Program-made: the position numbers and the translations under genes | DNA from: an uncultured Phascolarctobacterium sp. | GTDB taxonomy: Bacteria > Bacillota > Negativicutes > Acidaminococcales > Acidaminococcaceae | Assembly: GCA_947630795.1 (NCBI GenBank) | Contig: CANRJC010000004.1 | Location: forward strand, 62,001 to 126,000 | Direction of reading: 5' to 3' | DNA: 64,000 nt | Shown here: positions 55,806-64,000 of the stretch, one piece after another | How the letters are laid out: every line of letters starts with the position of its first letter | Numbering within the stretch: position 1 is the first letter of the stretch | The notes under the pieces: generated by a model | Databases searched by the model: none | The model's input: the letters and a program-made list of their open reading frames with translations, nothing else | Told to the model about the DNA's origin: nothing

Positions 55806-55828
55806 AAAAAGACCGCCCTGGGGCGGTC
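55806..55828 (-). terminator. Second terminator after the SUMF1-flavodoxin gene
   Basis: GACCGCCC (55811-55818) pairs with GGGCGGTC (55821-55828); five T follow on the minus strand. Confidence 0.7.
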
Positions 55829-55971
55829 TCGTGCGTCGAGCTTTCTTTTTTCAAAACAGTCGGCGGCTTCGGCCTCATCGTTTCGAAAAATCGTTTTCAT
55901 TTTTTTATCGACGCGAATTTATTTTTGTCCGAGCTTTTTCGAGAACGAAAAATTTTTTTTGCAGAGGCATG

Positions 55972-56012
55972 AAAAACCCCTGCCCGTCGGAAAAAGTTCC
56001 GCGAAGCAGGGG
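55972..56012 (-). terminator. Terminator after the SUMF1-flavodoxin gene
   Basis: CCCCTGC (55977-55983) pairs with GCAGGGG (56006-56012), with further inner pairing; five T follow on the minus strand. Confidence 0.75.
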
Positions 56013-56075
56013 CCTTGACGTTGCTTTTGCCATCGGTGCAACGGCCGGCGCTCGCAACAGCCGTTTCGCATCTCG

Positions 56076-57515
56076 TTAAGGCAGCTGATTTTTCTTCAGC
56101 CAAGCGGCCACATCGCCCGACAGTCTGCCTCTGCCGGAATAGTGGACGGACAAAGGTTCGCCTATGACGGCACGGGGAGCCAGTTTGGTGATGGCGGTGA
56201 GGCTCTGCCCGAAGCGGCCGCCGCCGTGAGAGCAGAAGGGGATGATCCTCTTGCCCGTAAAATCGTATTCCTCTAAAAAAGAGGCGATGGGCATGGGGAT
56301 GGACGCCCACCAATTGGGATAACCCAAAAGGATGGTGTCGTACTGCCGGAAATTTTCCACATGATTGCTTATCTTCGGTCTTGCCTGAATGTTTTGGTCG
56401 CGCTGTGCCTGATCGAGCACGGTGTTGTAATCCTCTGAGTAGGGTTGGGCAAGTTCTATCTCAAAAAGATCGGCGCCGGTCTGGGAGCGTATCTCTTGAG
56501 CGATCCCTCTGGTGTTGCCGCCCCAAGAAAAGAAAGCTATCAAAATTTTCCCGTTTTGTTTGGCTTCGTTTTTCACTCCCGAGGCGATGACGCTGCCCGA
56601 AAGGGCCGCCGCATTTTTCACCAGCCTGAAGCCTAAATTGAAACTTCCTTGCTCCATGGGCAGGGTCCCTCGATAAGCAGAGCGTAAATTTTTGGCAAAA
56701 TCGTTCCAGCCGCCCCCTCGATAAACGCGGCGGGTCCCCGTGGGCGGCCCGGTGGGATCGGCGGCAGCGGCCGTGTCGTATTCGCCGTAATAATCCCACA
56801 CCCATTCGCTCACGTTGCCGTGCATGTTATAAAGGCCCCACGCATTGGGAGAAAAGCTGTTCACGGCTACCGTAGTCTGCCGATATCGACCCGGTTTGGT
56901 AGCAAGCTTTCCTTGCGAAAAATAATTGCCTTCAATCTCATAGGGGTAGTGACCGTAGTAATTGGCTTCCTCGGGACTGATAGATGTTTGGGTATTGAAG
57001 GGCGTCGTCGTCCCGGCTCGACATGCATATTCCCACTCCGCTTCGGTGGGCAGGCGATAACCGCCGGCACTTCTGTCCCAAGTGACGGTCGCACCGTCCA
57101 CAGTATAGACGGGTTTCAAGCCGTCCCGGCGACTGAGTGCGTTGCAGTAGGCCACCGCATCCAGCCAGCTCACACTTTCTGCGGGAAGATCTTCGCCTTT
57201 AAAGTTGGATGGGTTGTTCCCCATCACCGCTGCGTAATCTTTTTGCGTGACTTCATAGGGACTGATGTAAAAATCGCCGACTGTCACCTCATGCTGCACT
57301 TCATCCTTCGAGCGCCAAGGTTCATCTTGAGGGCTGCCCATCTTAAAAGTGCCGCCCTTGACGAGGATGAAGCCGTCTTGAGAAGCAGGTGCGGCGGCAG
57401 CTGCTTTACTTATTTTAGTTTGTTGGTCCGCCGTTTTGTCTTTACCTTTACAGGCGACGAGAGAAAAAGCCATGATGAATATCCCCAAAGCGGCAAGAAT
57501 TTTTTTTGCTATCAC
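56076..57515 (-). CDS. Lipoprotein fusing a SUMF1-like domain to flavodoxin
   Basis: 479 residues from GTG 57515 after GAGGAGG. Lipobox FSLVAC with Cys22; Lys/Ala-rich linker; SUMF1/FGE-like domain at about 48-300 (VKGGTFKMGSPQDEP, SPYEVTQKDYAAVMG, PAESVSWLDAVAYCNALS, RLPTEAEWEYACRAG, GLYNMHGNVSEWVWD, YRGGGWND, GFRLV); then a Flavodoxin_4 domain at about 322-478 (ILIAFFSWGGNTRGIA, LLGYPNWWASIPMP). The C-terminal Cys pair of true formylglycine-generating enzymes is absent, so a binding or structural role is more likely. FMN-loaded flavodoxin outside the membrane would be unusual. It is 17 bases after the aldo/keto reductase gene. Confidence 0.85.
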   Translation of the reverse strand: MIAKKILAALGIFIMAFSLVACKGKDKTADQQTKISKAAAAAPASQDGFILVKGGTFKMGSPQDEPWRSKDEVQHEVTVGDFYISPYEVTQKDYAAVMGNNPSNFKGEDLPAESVSWLDAVAYCNALSRRDGLKPVYTVDGATVTWDRSAGGYRLPTEAEWEYACRAGTTTPFNTQTSISPEEANYYGHYPYEIEGNYFSQGKLATKPGRYRQTTVAVNSFSPNAWGLYNMHGNVSEWVWDYYGEYDTAAAADPTGPPTGTRRVYRGGGWNDFAKNLRSAYRGTLPMEQGSFNLGFRLVKNAAALSGSVIASGVKNEAKQNGKILIAFFSWGGNTRGIAQEIRSQTGADLFEIELAQPYSEDYNTVLDQAQRDQNIQARPKISNHVENFRQYDTILLGYPNWWASIPMPIASFLEEYDFTGKRIIPFCSHGGGRFGQSLTAITKLAPRAVIGEPLSVHYSGRGRLSGDVAAWLKKNQLP

Positions 57516-57532
57516 TGCCGTCCTCCTCTTTT

Positions 57533-58543
57533 TTACACCACATTGCCGGCTTTTTGTTTGCCGTTTTGGGCCATCACGCCCGCCAAAGCGTGGGGCACAT
57601 ACAATTCTTCCAAATAGAAGATCTCGTCTTGAGTTAATTTCAGCTCTGCCGCTTTCGCCAGGCCTTCCACTTGAGAAAGTTTCGTGGCCCCCACCACAGG
57701 GGAAGTGACTTTCGTCAGCAGCCAGGCCAGAGCTATCTCGGTCATGGAAACGCCGCGCCTTGCGGCCAAGTCGGCGACGCGGGCGATTATTTTGCCGTCC
57801 GCCTCGGCCGTGGCATCATATTTGAATTTGGCATAAGTATCTTCCTCCAAGCGCTTGGAAGTTTCACCGGGGCGTTTGGAGAGGCGGCCGCCTGCCAGAG
57901 CGCTGTAGGGTGTGAGCGCGATATTTTGATCTTTGCAGAAGGGGATCATCTCTCTTTCTTCTTCCCGGGCGATCAGATTATAATGCCCCTGGACCGACAC
58001 GAATTCGGTAAGGCCGTGTTCTCTGGCGTAAAAATCGGCTTTGGCCAGTTGCCATGCGAAACAGTTGGAGATGCCGATGCAGCGGGCCTTGCCTGCTTTC
58101 ACCGCCTCATCTAAGCCCTCCATTATCTCCTCCATAGGCGTGTGATAGTCCCACATGTGGCAGATATAGAGATCCACATAGTCCATGCCGAGATTTTTCA
58201 GGCTTTGATCCAAATAATTTTTCACATGCTGCTGCCCGCTGATGCCGTTGTCTATTTCTTCTTGGGTGCGGGGAGTAAATTTCGTGGCGATCGCAAAATC
58301 GTCGCGTTTGGCGAGATCGCGCAGCGCCCGCCCTACATATTGTTCGCTGGTGCCGCCTTGATAGACGATGGCCGTATCGAAAAAATCGATCCCCACTTCC
58401 AAAGCTCGCTTGATGATCTCTCGGGTCTTTTTCTCATCCACCGTCCAACTGTGATGGCCGAGAGCCGGGTCGCCGAAGCCCATGCAGCCTAGACAGATGC
58501 GAGAGACTGTGAGTTCCGATCGTCCGAGTTTCGCGTATTCCAT
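57533..58543 (-). CDS. Aldo/keto reductase
   Basis: 336 residues, AAAGGAGGA before the ATG. The AKR tetrad fits: Asp and Tyr in FDTAIVYQGG (about 55-63), Lys in AIATKFTPR (about 87), His in DLYICHMWDYHTP (about 130). GISNCFAWQL and the NADP-binding C-terminal VVGATKLSQVEGLAKA are present. It reduces aldehydes or ketones with NADPH; substrate unknown. It is co-transcribed with the SUMF1-flavodoxin lipoprotein gene. Confidence 0.9.
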   Translation of the reverse strand: MEYAKLGRSELTVSRICLGCMGFGDPALGHHSWTVDEKKTREIIKRALEVGIDFFDTAIVYQGGTSEQYVGRALRDLAKRDDFAIATKFTPRTQEEIDNGISGQQHVKNYLDQSLKNLGMDYVDLYICHMWDYHTPMEEIMEGLDEAVKAGKARCIGISNCFAWQLAKADFYAREHGLTEFVSVQGHYNLIAREEEREMIPFCKDQNIALTPYSALAGGRLSKRPGETSKRLEEDTYAKFKYDATAEADGKIIARVADLAARRGVSMTEIALAWLLTKVTSPVVGATKLSQVEGLAKAAELKLTQDEIFYLEELYVPHALAGVMAQNGKQKAGNVV

Positions 58544-58687
58544 GATCTTCCTCCTTTATCTGCATATATATAGGAAGCTTTGCTCTTCCTTTTATTAAGA
58601 GATCTTTTTCTTCCTCGGCTCCGGTCTCGGCGTTCTCGGTCTTTCTCTCTCCCTTTAATGTAGCCGAAGCTCAAAACTTTTCGGTTT

Positions 58688-59500
58688 TTATTTTTTGCTT
58701 TTTCCTAACTCGGGCAGCCCGTAAGAGATAGCTTTGACGGGACAAACTTTGCGGCAGGCACCGCAGGCTATGCATTCTCTGTCGCCCACTTCTTTACAAT
58801 CCAAAAGGCAGCGGCGCGTGCAGGCCCCGCATTGCACACAGCGTTTTCGATCCACTCTGATGCCCAAAAGTGCGAATTTGCCGATGAGACCGTAAAGAGC
58901 TCCCAGAGGACAGAAGAAGCGGCAGAAGGCGCGATAGCAGCAGGCGGCGAAAATAAAAACGCCTGCGGCCAACAGCCCTTTGCTCCAACCCAAAAAGGCG
59001 TAGGCAAACCCTTCGCCGGTGAAAAGCATCACCAAGCCGCTCACAAAACCGTTGGGACAAAGATATTCGCAAAAAATGGGCAATGCAGTCTCGCCGCTGT
59101 GATAAAGATAAAAAGGAACGAGCGTGATGACCGCCAGCAAAAAATATTTCAGATAAGAAAGGCGGCGGCTCCACGCTCCTTTGGCGAGCTTCGGAAGAGG
59201 CAGCTTATATAAGAGCTCTTGCAAAAGACCGAAGGGGCAGAGCCAACCGCAGATGAGGCGGCCCAATAAAAGAGCAGCCAAAATAAAAGAGGCAGCGAGA
59301 TAAAAGGGCAGTCGTCCCAGACCTGCGCTCCACAATTCCTGCCAAGCACCCAAAGGACAGCCGGCTGCGGCCGCCGGGCAGTAGGAACAGTTCAGCCCGG
59401 GCACGCAAACATCTTGAGGCAAATAGGCGCGGCCGCCGAGGGGCGCGCTGTTATAGAGAAAAGCAGCGCAAATCTGGCTGAATTTTCTTCTCAGGTCCAT
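58688..59500 (-). CDS. Membrane polyferredoxin (NapH/YccM-like 4Fe-4S protein)
   Basis: 270 residues. Four to five membrane helices; Cys-Pro motifs at the membrane faces (RLICGWLCPFGLLQELLY near 85, FCEYLCPNGF near 140, AFCRFFCPLGALYG near 195); and C-terminal two-cluster ferredoxin motifs CVQCGACTRRC and CIACGACRKVCP. It resembles NapH/CcoG-type proteins that pass electrons across or along the membrane. An N-terminal CVPGLNCSYCPAAAAGCPLGA adds a further Cys cluster. Its own promoter is present; the aldo/keto reductase gene lies downstream on the same strand after 144 bases. Confidence 0.82.
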   Translation of the reverse strand: MDLRRKFSQICAAFLYNSAPLGGRAYLPQDVCVPGLNCSYCPAAAAGCPLGAWQELWSAGLGRLPFYLAASFILAALLLGRLICGWLCPFGLLQELLYKLPLPKLAKGAWSRRLSYLKYFLLAVITLVPFYLYHSGETALPIFCEYLCPNGFVSGLVMLFTGEGFAYAFLGWSKGLLAAGVFIFAACCYRAFCRFFCPLGALYGLIGKFALLGIRVDRKRCVQCGACTRRCLLDCKEVGDRECIACGACRKVCPVKAISYGLPELGKSKK

Positions 59501-59547
59501 ATCGATCTTTTCCTCGCTGCGCAGATGAATTTTTTCTTATCACTTAC

Positions 59548-59576
59548 ATGATACAAGTTTAAAAGTTTTATAGCAA
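59548..59576 (-). promoter_or_regulatory. Promoter of the polyferredoxin gene
   Basis: On the minus strand TTGCTA (59571-59576), 17 bases, TATCAT (59548-59553). Confidence 0.55.
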
Positions 59577-59663
59577 ATACTTTATCGCTATCAAATGTTC
59601 ATGCTCGAGAAGCATTAAATTTTGCGGGTCTATCGCGACACCCGCGCTTTTTTTCGCGGCAAA

Positions 59664-59705
59664 AAAATAAAAACGGCCAAGAAGTTTTTTCTTCCTGCCC
59701 GTTTT
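59664..59705 (-). terminator. Terminator after the DUF554 gene
   Basis: A 15-base stem with two imperfect positions (59670-59684 with 59691-59705, loop of six T); TATTTTTTT follows on the minus strand. Confidence 0.7.
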
Positions 59706-59746
59706 AACAGAACTTTTAAAAAGCTGCGGCCGAACACTTCAAGGAC

Positions 59747-59838
59747 CGACGTCCATAAGTTCAACATTCAAAGAGCCGAGGCTTATAAGGCTGACGTTCA
59801 TTGATTCGATCTTCCGACGTTCAAAATTCAAAAGAGGC
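59747..59838. repeat. Short imperfect direct repeats at the end of the DUF554 gene
   Basis: CCGACGT..TTCAACATTCAAAGAG..GGCT (59747-59783), CTGACGTTCATTGATTCGATC (59791-59811) and CCGACGTTCAAAATTCAAAAGAGGCT (59814-59838) are related. The last copy includes the stop codon of the gene, suggesting local duplication in its 3' end. The remaining gap 59501-59827 holds the promoter and terminator listed. Confidence 0.45.
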
Positions 59839-60517
59839 TCATCACGGCATACCAAAGGGGCGGCAGCAAGAGGGCCGGCAGCATGTTCAACGTTTTGCAA
59901 TCTCTTATCTGCAAAATGTTGAGGCCGGAGCTGATGAGGAAGACCCCTCCCAGCACGGACACTTCTCCCAAAAGAGCCGGGCTCATATAAGGGGCGATGA
60001 GACCGGCGAAGGCGTAGATGCTGCCCTGCCAGCAAAAAAGCACGCCGGCAGCCAAAGCGATGCCTCGGCCGTAAGCTGCGCTCAAAATGATGCTGGAGAC
60101 AAAATCCAAAGTCGCATTGGTGAAAAGATAGGTGTGATTGCCGTTGAGCCTGCTCTCGATGGGTCCCAGTATGCTCAAGGTGCCGATGCAAAATAGCATG
60201 ATGGCGGTGGACAGGCCTTCGGCCAGACCGCCTCGCCCCTGAGAAGGCCGCAATTTTCCCAGCACCCGCTGAAAACGGCCGTCCAGATCCAAAGCGGTGC
60301 CTATGACGCTGCCCAAGGCGATGGCGGCGATGAAGAGCACAGGATATTCGCACTTGGCCGCATTGCCGATGAAAGCGTTGGCCCCTAAAGCCACGGTGGC
60401 CAGCCCCAAGCCGTCGAAGAGGGCGGTCTTGTAACGGGGCGGCACTCCTTTGTTCAAACTGCCGCCGATGAGAGAGCCGCACACTATGGTGCCTACGTTG
60501 ACCAAGGTCCCTAACAT
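59828..60517 (-). CDS. DUF554 family membrane protein (YqgA/YdfK-like)
   Basis: 229 residues, about seven hydrophobic segments. Typical DUF554 text: LGTLVNVGTIVCGSLIGG at the N-terminus, GLATVALGANAF, ALGSVIGTALDLDGR (Gly/Asp-rich) and SAAYGRGIALAAGVLF. Function is unknown in all homologues; a transport role is often assumed. The start lies 7 bases inside the end of the exonuclease gene. Confidence 0.88.
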   Translation of the reverse strand: MLGTLVNVGTIVCGSLIGGSLNKGVPPRYKTALFDGLGLATVALGANAFIGNAAKCEYPVLFIAAIALGSVIGTALDLDGRFQRVLGKLRPSQGRGGLAEGLSTAIMLFCIGTLSILGPIESRLNGNHTYLFTNATLDFVSSIILSAAYGRGIALAAGVLFCWQGSIYAFAGLIAPYMSPALLGEVSVLGGVFLISSGLNILQIRDCKTLNMLPALLLPPLWYAVMSLF

Positions 60518-61221
60518 GACGAGCCTCCCGTCTCTGCCGTCCGCTCCTCTTTGAGGGCTGCCAATTTAGCCAGAGCGTCGCTGTTGAGAGCAAAGGTAGC
60601 GGGAGCCTGCAGCGCTTCTTCTTTGGCCTCGGCTACGCTGGCCAAAAGTTTTTTGAATTGCTCCTCGTCTCTGGTCAATCTGTAAAGATCCGCCGTGTTG
60701 CGGGCGTCCCAAAGAGCATCGTGGGCCTGGCCCGCAAAGGCTATCCCCACGCTGTCCAGCGCCTTCTCCAAAGCCAGCTGTCTGTTCAAATTCAGCAAAC
60801 GGCAAAACTGCCGCTGAAAATCCTGCCAATGAGAAAAAAGATAAGCGAGAGCCGCAGACTCCGGCACTTTTTTGAAAGCCGCTTCTTCCCGCAGTTGGCT
60901 CAGATCGTTATCGCTCCAGGAAAAAATTTGATAATCGTCGCCGCACCACACCAAAAAGGCAGCCAATGCGTCCGAAAAATGCACGGCGTTAACCAACATG
61001 TCGGTGGTGATGCCTGTGAGCAAAGCATAACGCTGATAGACCTGCTGGCTGAATTGAGGCCGCACCAGCAATTTGAAGCTGTCGATCTCCTGCAGGTCCT
61101 CCGACCCTGCGTCCAACGCCACCGCCCCTATCTCTATCACTTCATTGCGGCAGGTCTTGCGGGCTTCTCTTTCCTTGCGGGATACCGGATTCATTTCCAG
61201 ATCCACAAAAATATACTTCAC
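60511..61221 (-). CDS. DEDD-family 3'-5' exonuclease
   Basis: 236 residues. Exo I YIFVDLEMNP (Asp and Glu, residues 5-9), Exo II FSWSDNDLSQL (Asp), Exo III HDALWDARNTADLY (His and Asp) give the DnaQ/RNase T-type DEDDh catalytic set. The C-terminal 50 residues are Ala/Glu-rich. It removes nucleotides from 3' ends of RNA or DNA; KapD-like proteins are the nearest in layout. No polymerase gene is adjacent. It overlaps the DUF554 gene by 7 bases. Confidence 0.85.
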   Translation of the reverse strand: MKYIFVDLEMNPVSRKEREARKTCRNEVIEIGAVALDAGSEDLQEIDSFKLLVRPQFSQQVYQRYALLTGITTDMLVNAVHFSDALAAFLVWCGDDYQIFSWSDNDLSQLREEAAFKKVPESAALAYLFSHWQDFQRQFCRLLNLNRQLALEKALDSVGIAFAGQAHDALWDARNTADLYRLTRDEEQFKKLLASVAEAKEEALQAPATFALNSDALAKLAALKEERTAETGGSSC

Positions 61222-61424
61222 GGTCCCAACTCCCCGGTCACCGATTGTTCACCGCATTGTCACCAAATCGTTGCAAAAATATTTTGTCCCTTCGGCTATA
61301 ATGTAGGCGGCAGCTATATTCTATCAAAAAACCCCGCAACTGGAAAGAATTTATTTGCTTGCCCGCGAGCGGCCCCAAAAGAGCTGCCTGCGGCTGAGCC
61401 GAGCCGAGCGAAGGATGTGTTAAT

Positions 61425-61727
61425 ATGATCCAGATCGACGATAGAACTTTCGACAAAAAAGTGTTGGAAGCGCCCGAGCCGGTGCTGGTGGATTTTTCCG
61501 CTTCCTGGTGCGTCCCCTGTCAAAGACAGACGCCCATTTTGGCGAAGTTGGCGGCGCTGCGCCCCGATGTCACGGTGGTCACTGTGGATATAGATGCCTG
61601 CCCGCTTTTGTCGGAGCGTTTCAACATCACCAGCATCCCCACCCTTCTCCTTTTTCACAAAGGCAAGATGATAAAATCCACCGTCGGTCTTCACAGCCTG
61701 AGCGAATTGGAAGAGATGCTGAAATAA
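61425..61727 (+). CDS. Thioredoxin-like protein with CVPC active site
   Basis: 100 residues, the size of thioredoxin. PVLVDFSASWCVPCQRQTPIL places the redox pair Cys-Val-Pro-Cys at about residues 29-32 in place of the usual CGPC. The cis-Pro loop FNITSIPTLLLFHKGK is intact. It should reduce or exchange disulfides in the cytoplasm; no signal peptide is present. TATAAT near 61300 may belong to its promoter. No thioredoxin reductase gene is nearby. Confidence 0.9.
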   Translation: MIQIDDRTFDKKVLEAPEPVLVDFSASWCVPCQRQTPILAKLAALRPDVTVVTVDIDACPLLSERFNITSIPTLLLFHKGKMIKSTVGLHSLSELEEMLK

Positions 61728-61814
61728 ACGAAGCGATATTTTTTCCCTCGACCTGCCCGCGCTTTTATAAAATTTTTTCGGCGGGAAGATCGACGAACTC
61801 TCTCAAAAATTTTC

Positions 61815-61850
61815 GACGAGACGGCCCTTTTGTGGCGTCTCGTCTCTTTT
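61815..61850 (+). terminator. Terminator after the thioredoxin-like gene
   Basis: GACGAGACG (61815-61823) pairs with CGTCTCGTC (61836-61844), followed by TCTTTTT. Confidence 0.85.
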
Positions 61851-62003
61851 TATGTTAAAATGATTTTGTTATCCTGCGGCCCCGTCTGCAAGAGCGATCG
61901 CTTTTCGCAAAAGATCGGCGGCAAAAAGTTCTATGCTTTTTCTTCGCTCGGCGCATTTGCGGGAAAACTTTTTTTGAAAACGGGGCAGAAGAAAGAAGGC
62001 GGC

Positions 62004-62873
62004 ATGATGGCAACCGGTTTGGTCTTGGAAGGAGGCGGCGTGCGGGCCGTCTTTCAGGCGGCGGTCCTCGATGTTTTCATCGACGAGGGCCTCACTTTCG
62101 ACGGCGTCATCGGCGTCTCCGCCGGCGCCACTCAGGGCGCTTCTTATATAAGCAAGCAAAAAGGCCGCAGTCTGAAACTCTATCTGAACTATGCTCACGA
62201 CCCCCGCTTCATGAGCCTGAGCAACTGGCTGAAACACGGCGACTTCGTGGATGCAGACTTCGCTTATCACCGCATCCCGGAAGAATTGCTGCCTTATGAT
62301 TTTGCGACGGCCGCCGCATCATCCATGGCCTTTTACGTCGTCTGTACGAATCTGGCCACTGCCACGCCCGAATATTTTCGCATCAACGACATGCTGGCCG
62401 ATATCGATCTGGTGAGGGCCAGCGCCTCTCTCCCCTATCTCTCCAAAACGATCAAATACGAAGGCAAAGAACTGCTGGACGGAGGCGTGGTGGAGAGCAT
62501 CCCCATCTACGGCGCTTTGGCTCAGGGCTTCGATAAAAACGTAGTCGTCCTCACCCGCCACAAAGAATTTCGCAAGTCTCCCGAAAATTATTATCTTCCT
62601 TATCTTTTCTATCCTCGCCGTAAAGCTTTCATCAAGGCTTTGCACGAGCGTCACAATATGTATAATTCCACCGTGGCCTTTTTGGAAAAAGAGGCCGAGG
62701 CCGGCAGAGTCTTTTTGATCAGGCCCTCTGTTCCCCTCAACATCAGCCGTTTGGAATCCGACCCGAAAAAGATCCAAGAGATCTACGACTTGGGCCTGAG
62801 AGAAGGCCGGGCCTGTCTGCCTGCTCTCAGGCAGTGGCTGGCCGAAGGAAAAAGCGAAGGAGAAAATAAATGA
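62004..62873 (+). CDS. Patatin-like phospholipase family protein
   Basis: 289 residues from ATG 62004, preceded by AGAAGGCGG; an in-frame extension to 61830 runs into the preceding terminator. LVLEGGGVRAVFQAAVL (oxyanion Gly cluster, residues 6-22), nucleophile GVSAGA (Ser near 43) and the Asp of the dyad in DGGVVESIP (near 162) give the catalytic Ser-Asp pair. It resembles YjjU-type acyl hydrolases. The stop overlaps ychF by 4 bases. Confidence 0.88.
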   Translation: MMATGLVLEGGGVRAVFQAAVLDVFIDEGLTFDGVIGVSAGATQGASYISKQKGRSLKLYLNYAHDPRFMSLSNWLKHGDFVDADFAYHRIPEELLPYDFATAAASSMAFYVVCTNLATATPEYFRINDMLADIDLVRASASLPYLSKTIKYEGKELLDGGVVESIPIYGALAQGFDKNVVVLTRHKEFRKSPENYYLPYLFYPRRKAFIKALHERHNMYNSTVAFLEKEAEAGRVFLIRPSVPLNISRLESDPKKIQEIYDLGLREGRACLPALRQWLAEGKSEGENK

Positions 62874-63976
62874 GCACAAATTTGGAATTAGGCATCGTCG
62901 GCCTGCCCAACGTAGGCAAGAGCACCCTCTTCAACGCCATCACCAAAGCCGGGGCCGAAGCGGCCAACTATCCCTTCTGCACCATCGAGCCCAACGTGGG
63001 AGTGGTGGACGTGCCCGATGAACGCTTGAGCGTTCTCGCCTCCATGTTCAAGTCGCGCCGTATAGTGCCCGCCGCCATGCGCTTCGTAGACATCGCCGGG
63101 CTGGTGAAGGGAGCTTCCCAAGGAGAAGGCCTCGGCAATAAATTTTTGGCTCACATTCGGGAAGTGGATGCCATCGCCAACGTGGTGCGCTGCTTCGAAG
63201 ACGGCAACATCACTCACGTAGAGGGCAGCATCTCGCCCCTCAGAGATATCGAGATCATCAACACCGAGCTCTGTCTGGCCGATCTGGAAACAGTGGAGAA
63301 GAGGCAAGAGCGCTTGATCAAATTGGCCAAGGCCGGCGACAAAAAGGTGAAAAAAGAGCAGCTCCTTTTGGAAAAAGTGCAGGCTGCTTTGAGCGAAGCT
63401 CGGCCCGCCCGCCAGCTTTCTCTCACCGAGGAGGAAGAAGCTTTTCTGGCCGACCTTCATCTTTTGACGAAAAAACCGGTGCTCTATATCGCCAATGTGA
63501 GCGAAGAAGACGCCGCTGCTCCCGAAAAAAATCCTTTTGTCAAAGAAGTAGAACGTTATGCCGAAGAGGAAGGCTCTGAGGTAGTAGCGGTCAGCGCCAA
63601 ATTGGAGAGCGAGATCGCCGAGCTGGACGGTCAAGAAGCCGAAGAATTTTTAGCCATGGCCGGGCTGAAAGAGCCGGGGCTGCAGCGGCTGATCAAAGCC
63701 GGCTTCAAACTTTTGGGCTTGATGACCTTCCTCACGGCGGGAGAAATAGAAGCGCGGGCTTGGACCATCAACATCGGCACCAAAGCACCTCAGGCCGCAG
63801 GCAAGATCCACAGCGATTTCGAACGGGGCTTCATCCGCGCCGAGATAGTTTCTTATAAAGATCTGGTGGCCTGCGGCAGCAAGGCCGCCGCCCGAGACAA
63901 AGGGCTGGTCCGCCTCGAAGGCAAAGATTATGTGATGCAAGACGGCGACGTGGTGGAATTTCGCTTCAATGTTTAA
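62870..63976 (+). CDS. ychF: Redox-regulated ATPase YchF (Obg family)
   Basis: 368 residues. P-loop [16 protein letters not shown] (about 8-23), switch [24 protein letters not shown], and NVSEED in place of NKxD, the change that gives ATP preference (OLA1/YchF). A helical insertion (residues 130-195) and C-terminal TGS domain (from about 280: [22 protein letters not shown]) complete it. It binds ribosomes and is linked to oxidative-stress responses. Confidence 0.96.
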   Translation: MSTNLELGIVGLPNVGKSTLFNAITKAGAEAANYPFCTIEPNVGVVDVPDERLSVLASMFKSRRIVPAAMRFVDIAGLVKGASQGEGLGNKFLAHIREVDAIANVVRCFEDGNITHVEGSISPLRDIEIINTELCLADLETVEKRQERLIKLAKAGDKKVKKEQLLLEKVQAALSEARPARQLSLTEEEEAFLADLHLLTKKPVLYIANVSEEDAAAPEKNPFVKEVERYAEEEGSEVVAVSAKLESEIAELDGQEAEEFLAMAGLKEPGLQRLIKAGFKLLGLMTFLTAGEIEARAWTINIGTKAPQAAGKIHSDFERGFIRAEIVSYKDLVACGSKAAARDKGLVRLEGKDYVMQDGDVVEFRFNV

Positions 63977-63990
63977 CTTTCGGAGGAGCT

Positions 63991-64000
63991 ATGGAGAGCG
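63991..64000 (+). CDS. Start of a further gene, cut by the window edge
   Basis: ATGGAGAGCG follows CGGAGGAGCT, a clear ribosome site, 14 bases after the ychF stop. Only three codons are visible (Met-Glu-Ser), so nothing can be said about the product. Confidence 0.5.

Noticed and set aside
61830-62003. N-terminal extension of the patatin-like protein
   Set aside because: It would begin inside the thioredoxin terminator stem and lacks a ribosome site; patatin homology begins right at ATG 62004.

Overview
The window reads as a housekeeping stretch of a Bacillota (Firmicutes) chromosome, most likely an anaerobic Negativicutes-type organism. Supporting signs are the moderately high GC content, the rnmV-rsmA pair behind a 3D-domain wall protein, the secG/esterase/rnr/smpB/ssrA cluster, a type III glutamine synthetase, a ferredoxin-dependent 2-oxoacid oxidoreductase, a K+-type membrane pyrophosphatase and rubredoxin/flavodoxin genes. 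The taxon is inferred; no rRNA is present. Apart from one decayed insertion sequence there is little sign of mobile DNA, and no CRISPR array, tRNA or rRNA gene was seen.

Layout. 1-4.5 kb: end of a methionine ABC transporter (metNIQ), then on the minus strand a flavodoxin, a pyridoxal/pyridoxamine kinase, a secreted DUF3298 protein and a 53-residue rubredoxin. 4.5-12.1 kb: an exoA-uvrB-uvrA-uvrC repair cluster (minus). 12.1-15.3 kb: korDABC (minus), flanked by two long AT-rich gaps with degenerate repeats. 15.7-22.1 kb: MscS channel, D-2-hydroxyacid dehydrogenase, an unknown protein, CstA and a CoA-disulfide-reductase/rhodanese fusion. 22.2-24.6 kb: 3D protein-rnmV-rsmA (minus). 24.7-28.8 kb: a nitrogen-assimilation module (plus) with glutamine synthetase III and an ammonium transporter fused to a PII signalling domain; each is preceded by a terminator hairpin that competes with a hexaloop hairpin. 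28.9-32.6 kb: a tandem hairpin array, a beta-hydroxyacid dehydrogenase, a YneA-like LysM protein, an unknown exported protein and TmcAL. 32.7-33.5 kb: an IS3-family relic. 33.7-40.3 kb (minus): secG, hppA, esterase, rnr, smpB and tmRNA. 40.4-48.4 kb: rpoB-rpoC, without the usual ribosomal protein genes upstream. 48.7-51.6 kb: fhs, a divergent folD and a VanZ protein. 51.9-55.7 kb: trmB, ftsW and a PASTA-bearing PBP. 56-59.5 kb: a redox group (polyferredoxin, aldo/keto reductase, SUMF1-flavodoxin lipoprotein fusion). 59.8-64 kb: exonuclease and DUF554 (minus), then thioredoxin-like, patatin and YchF (plus).

The most interesting material is the nitrogen module: GSIII and an Amt-PII fusion, each behind what looks like a conditional terminator, with an ANTAR-like hairpin as the alternative fold. 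Other points worth checking are a FolD lacking two of its three cyclohydrolase residues, a lipoprotein joining a SUMF1-like fold to flavodoxin, the 115-residue acidic tail of RpoB, and the seven-copy tandem hairpin/T-tract array after the Amt-PII gene. No whole new multi-gene system could be demonstrated from sequence alone.
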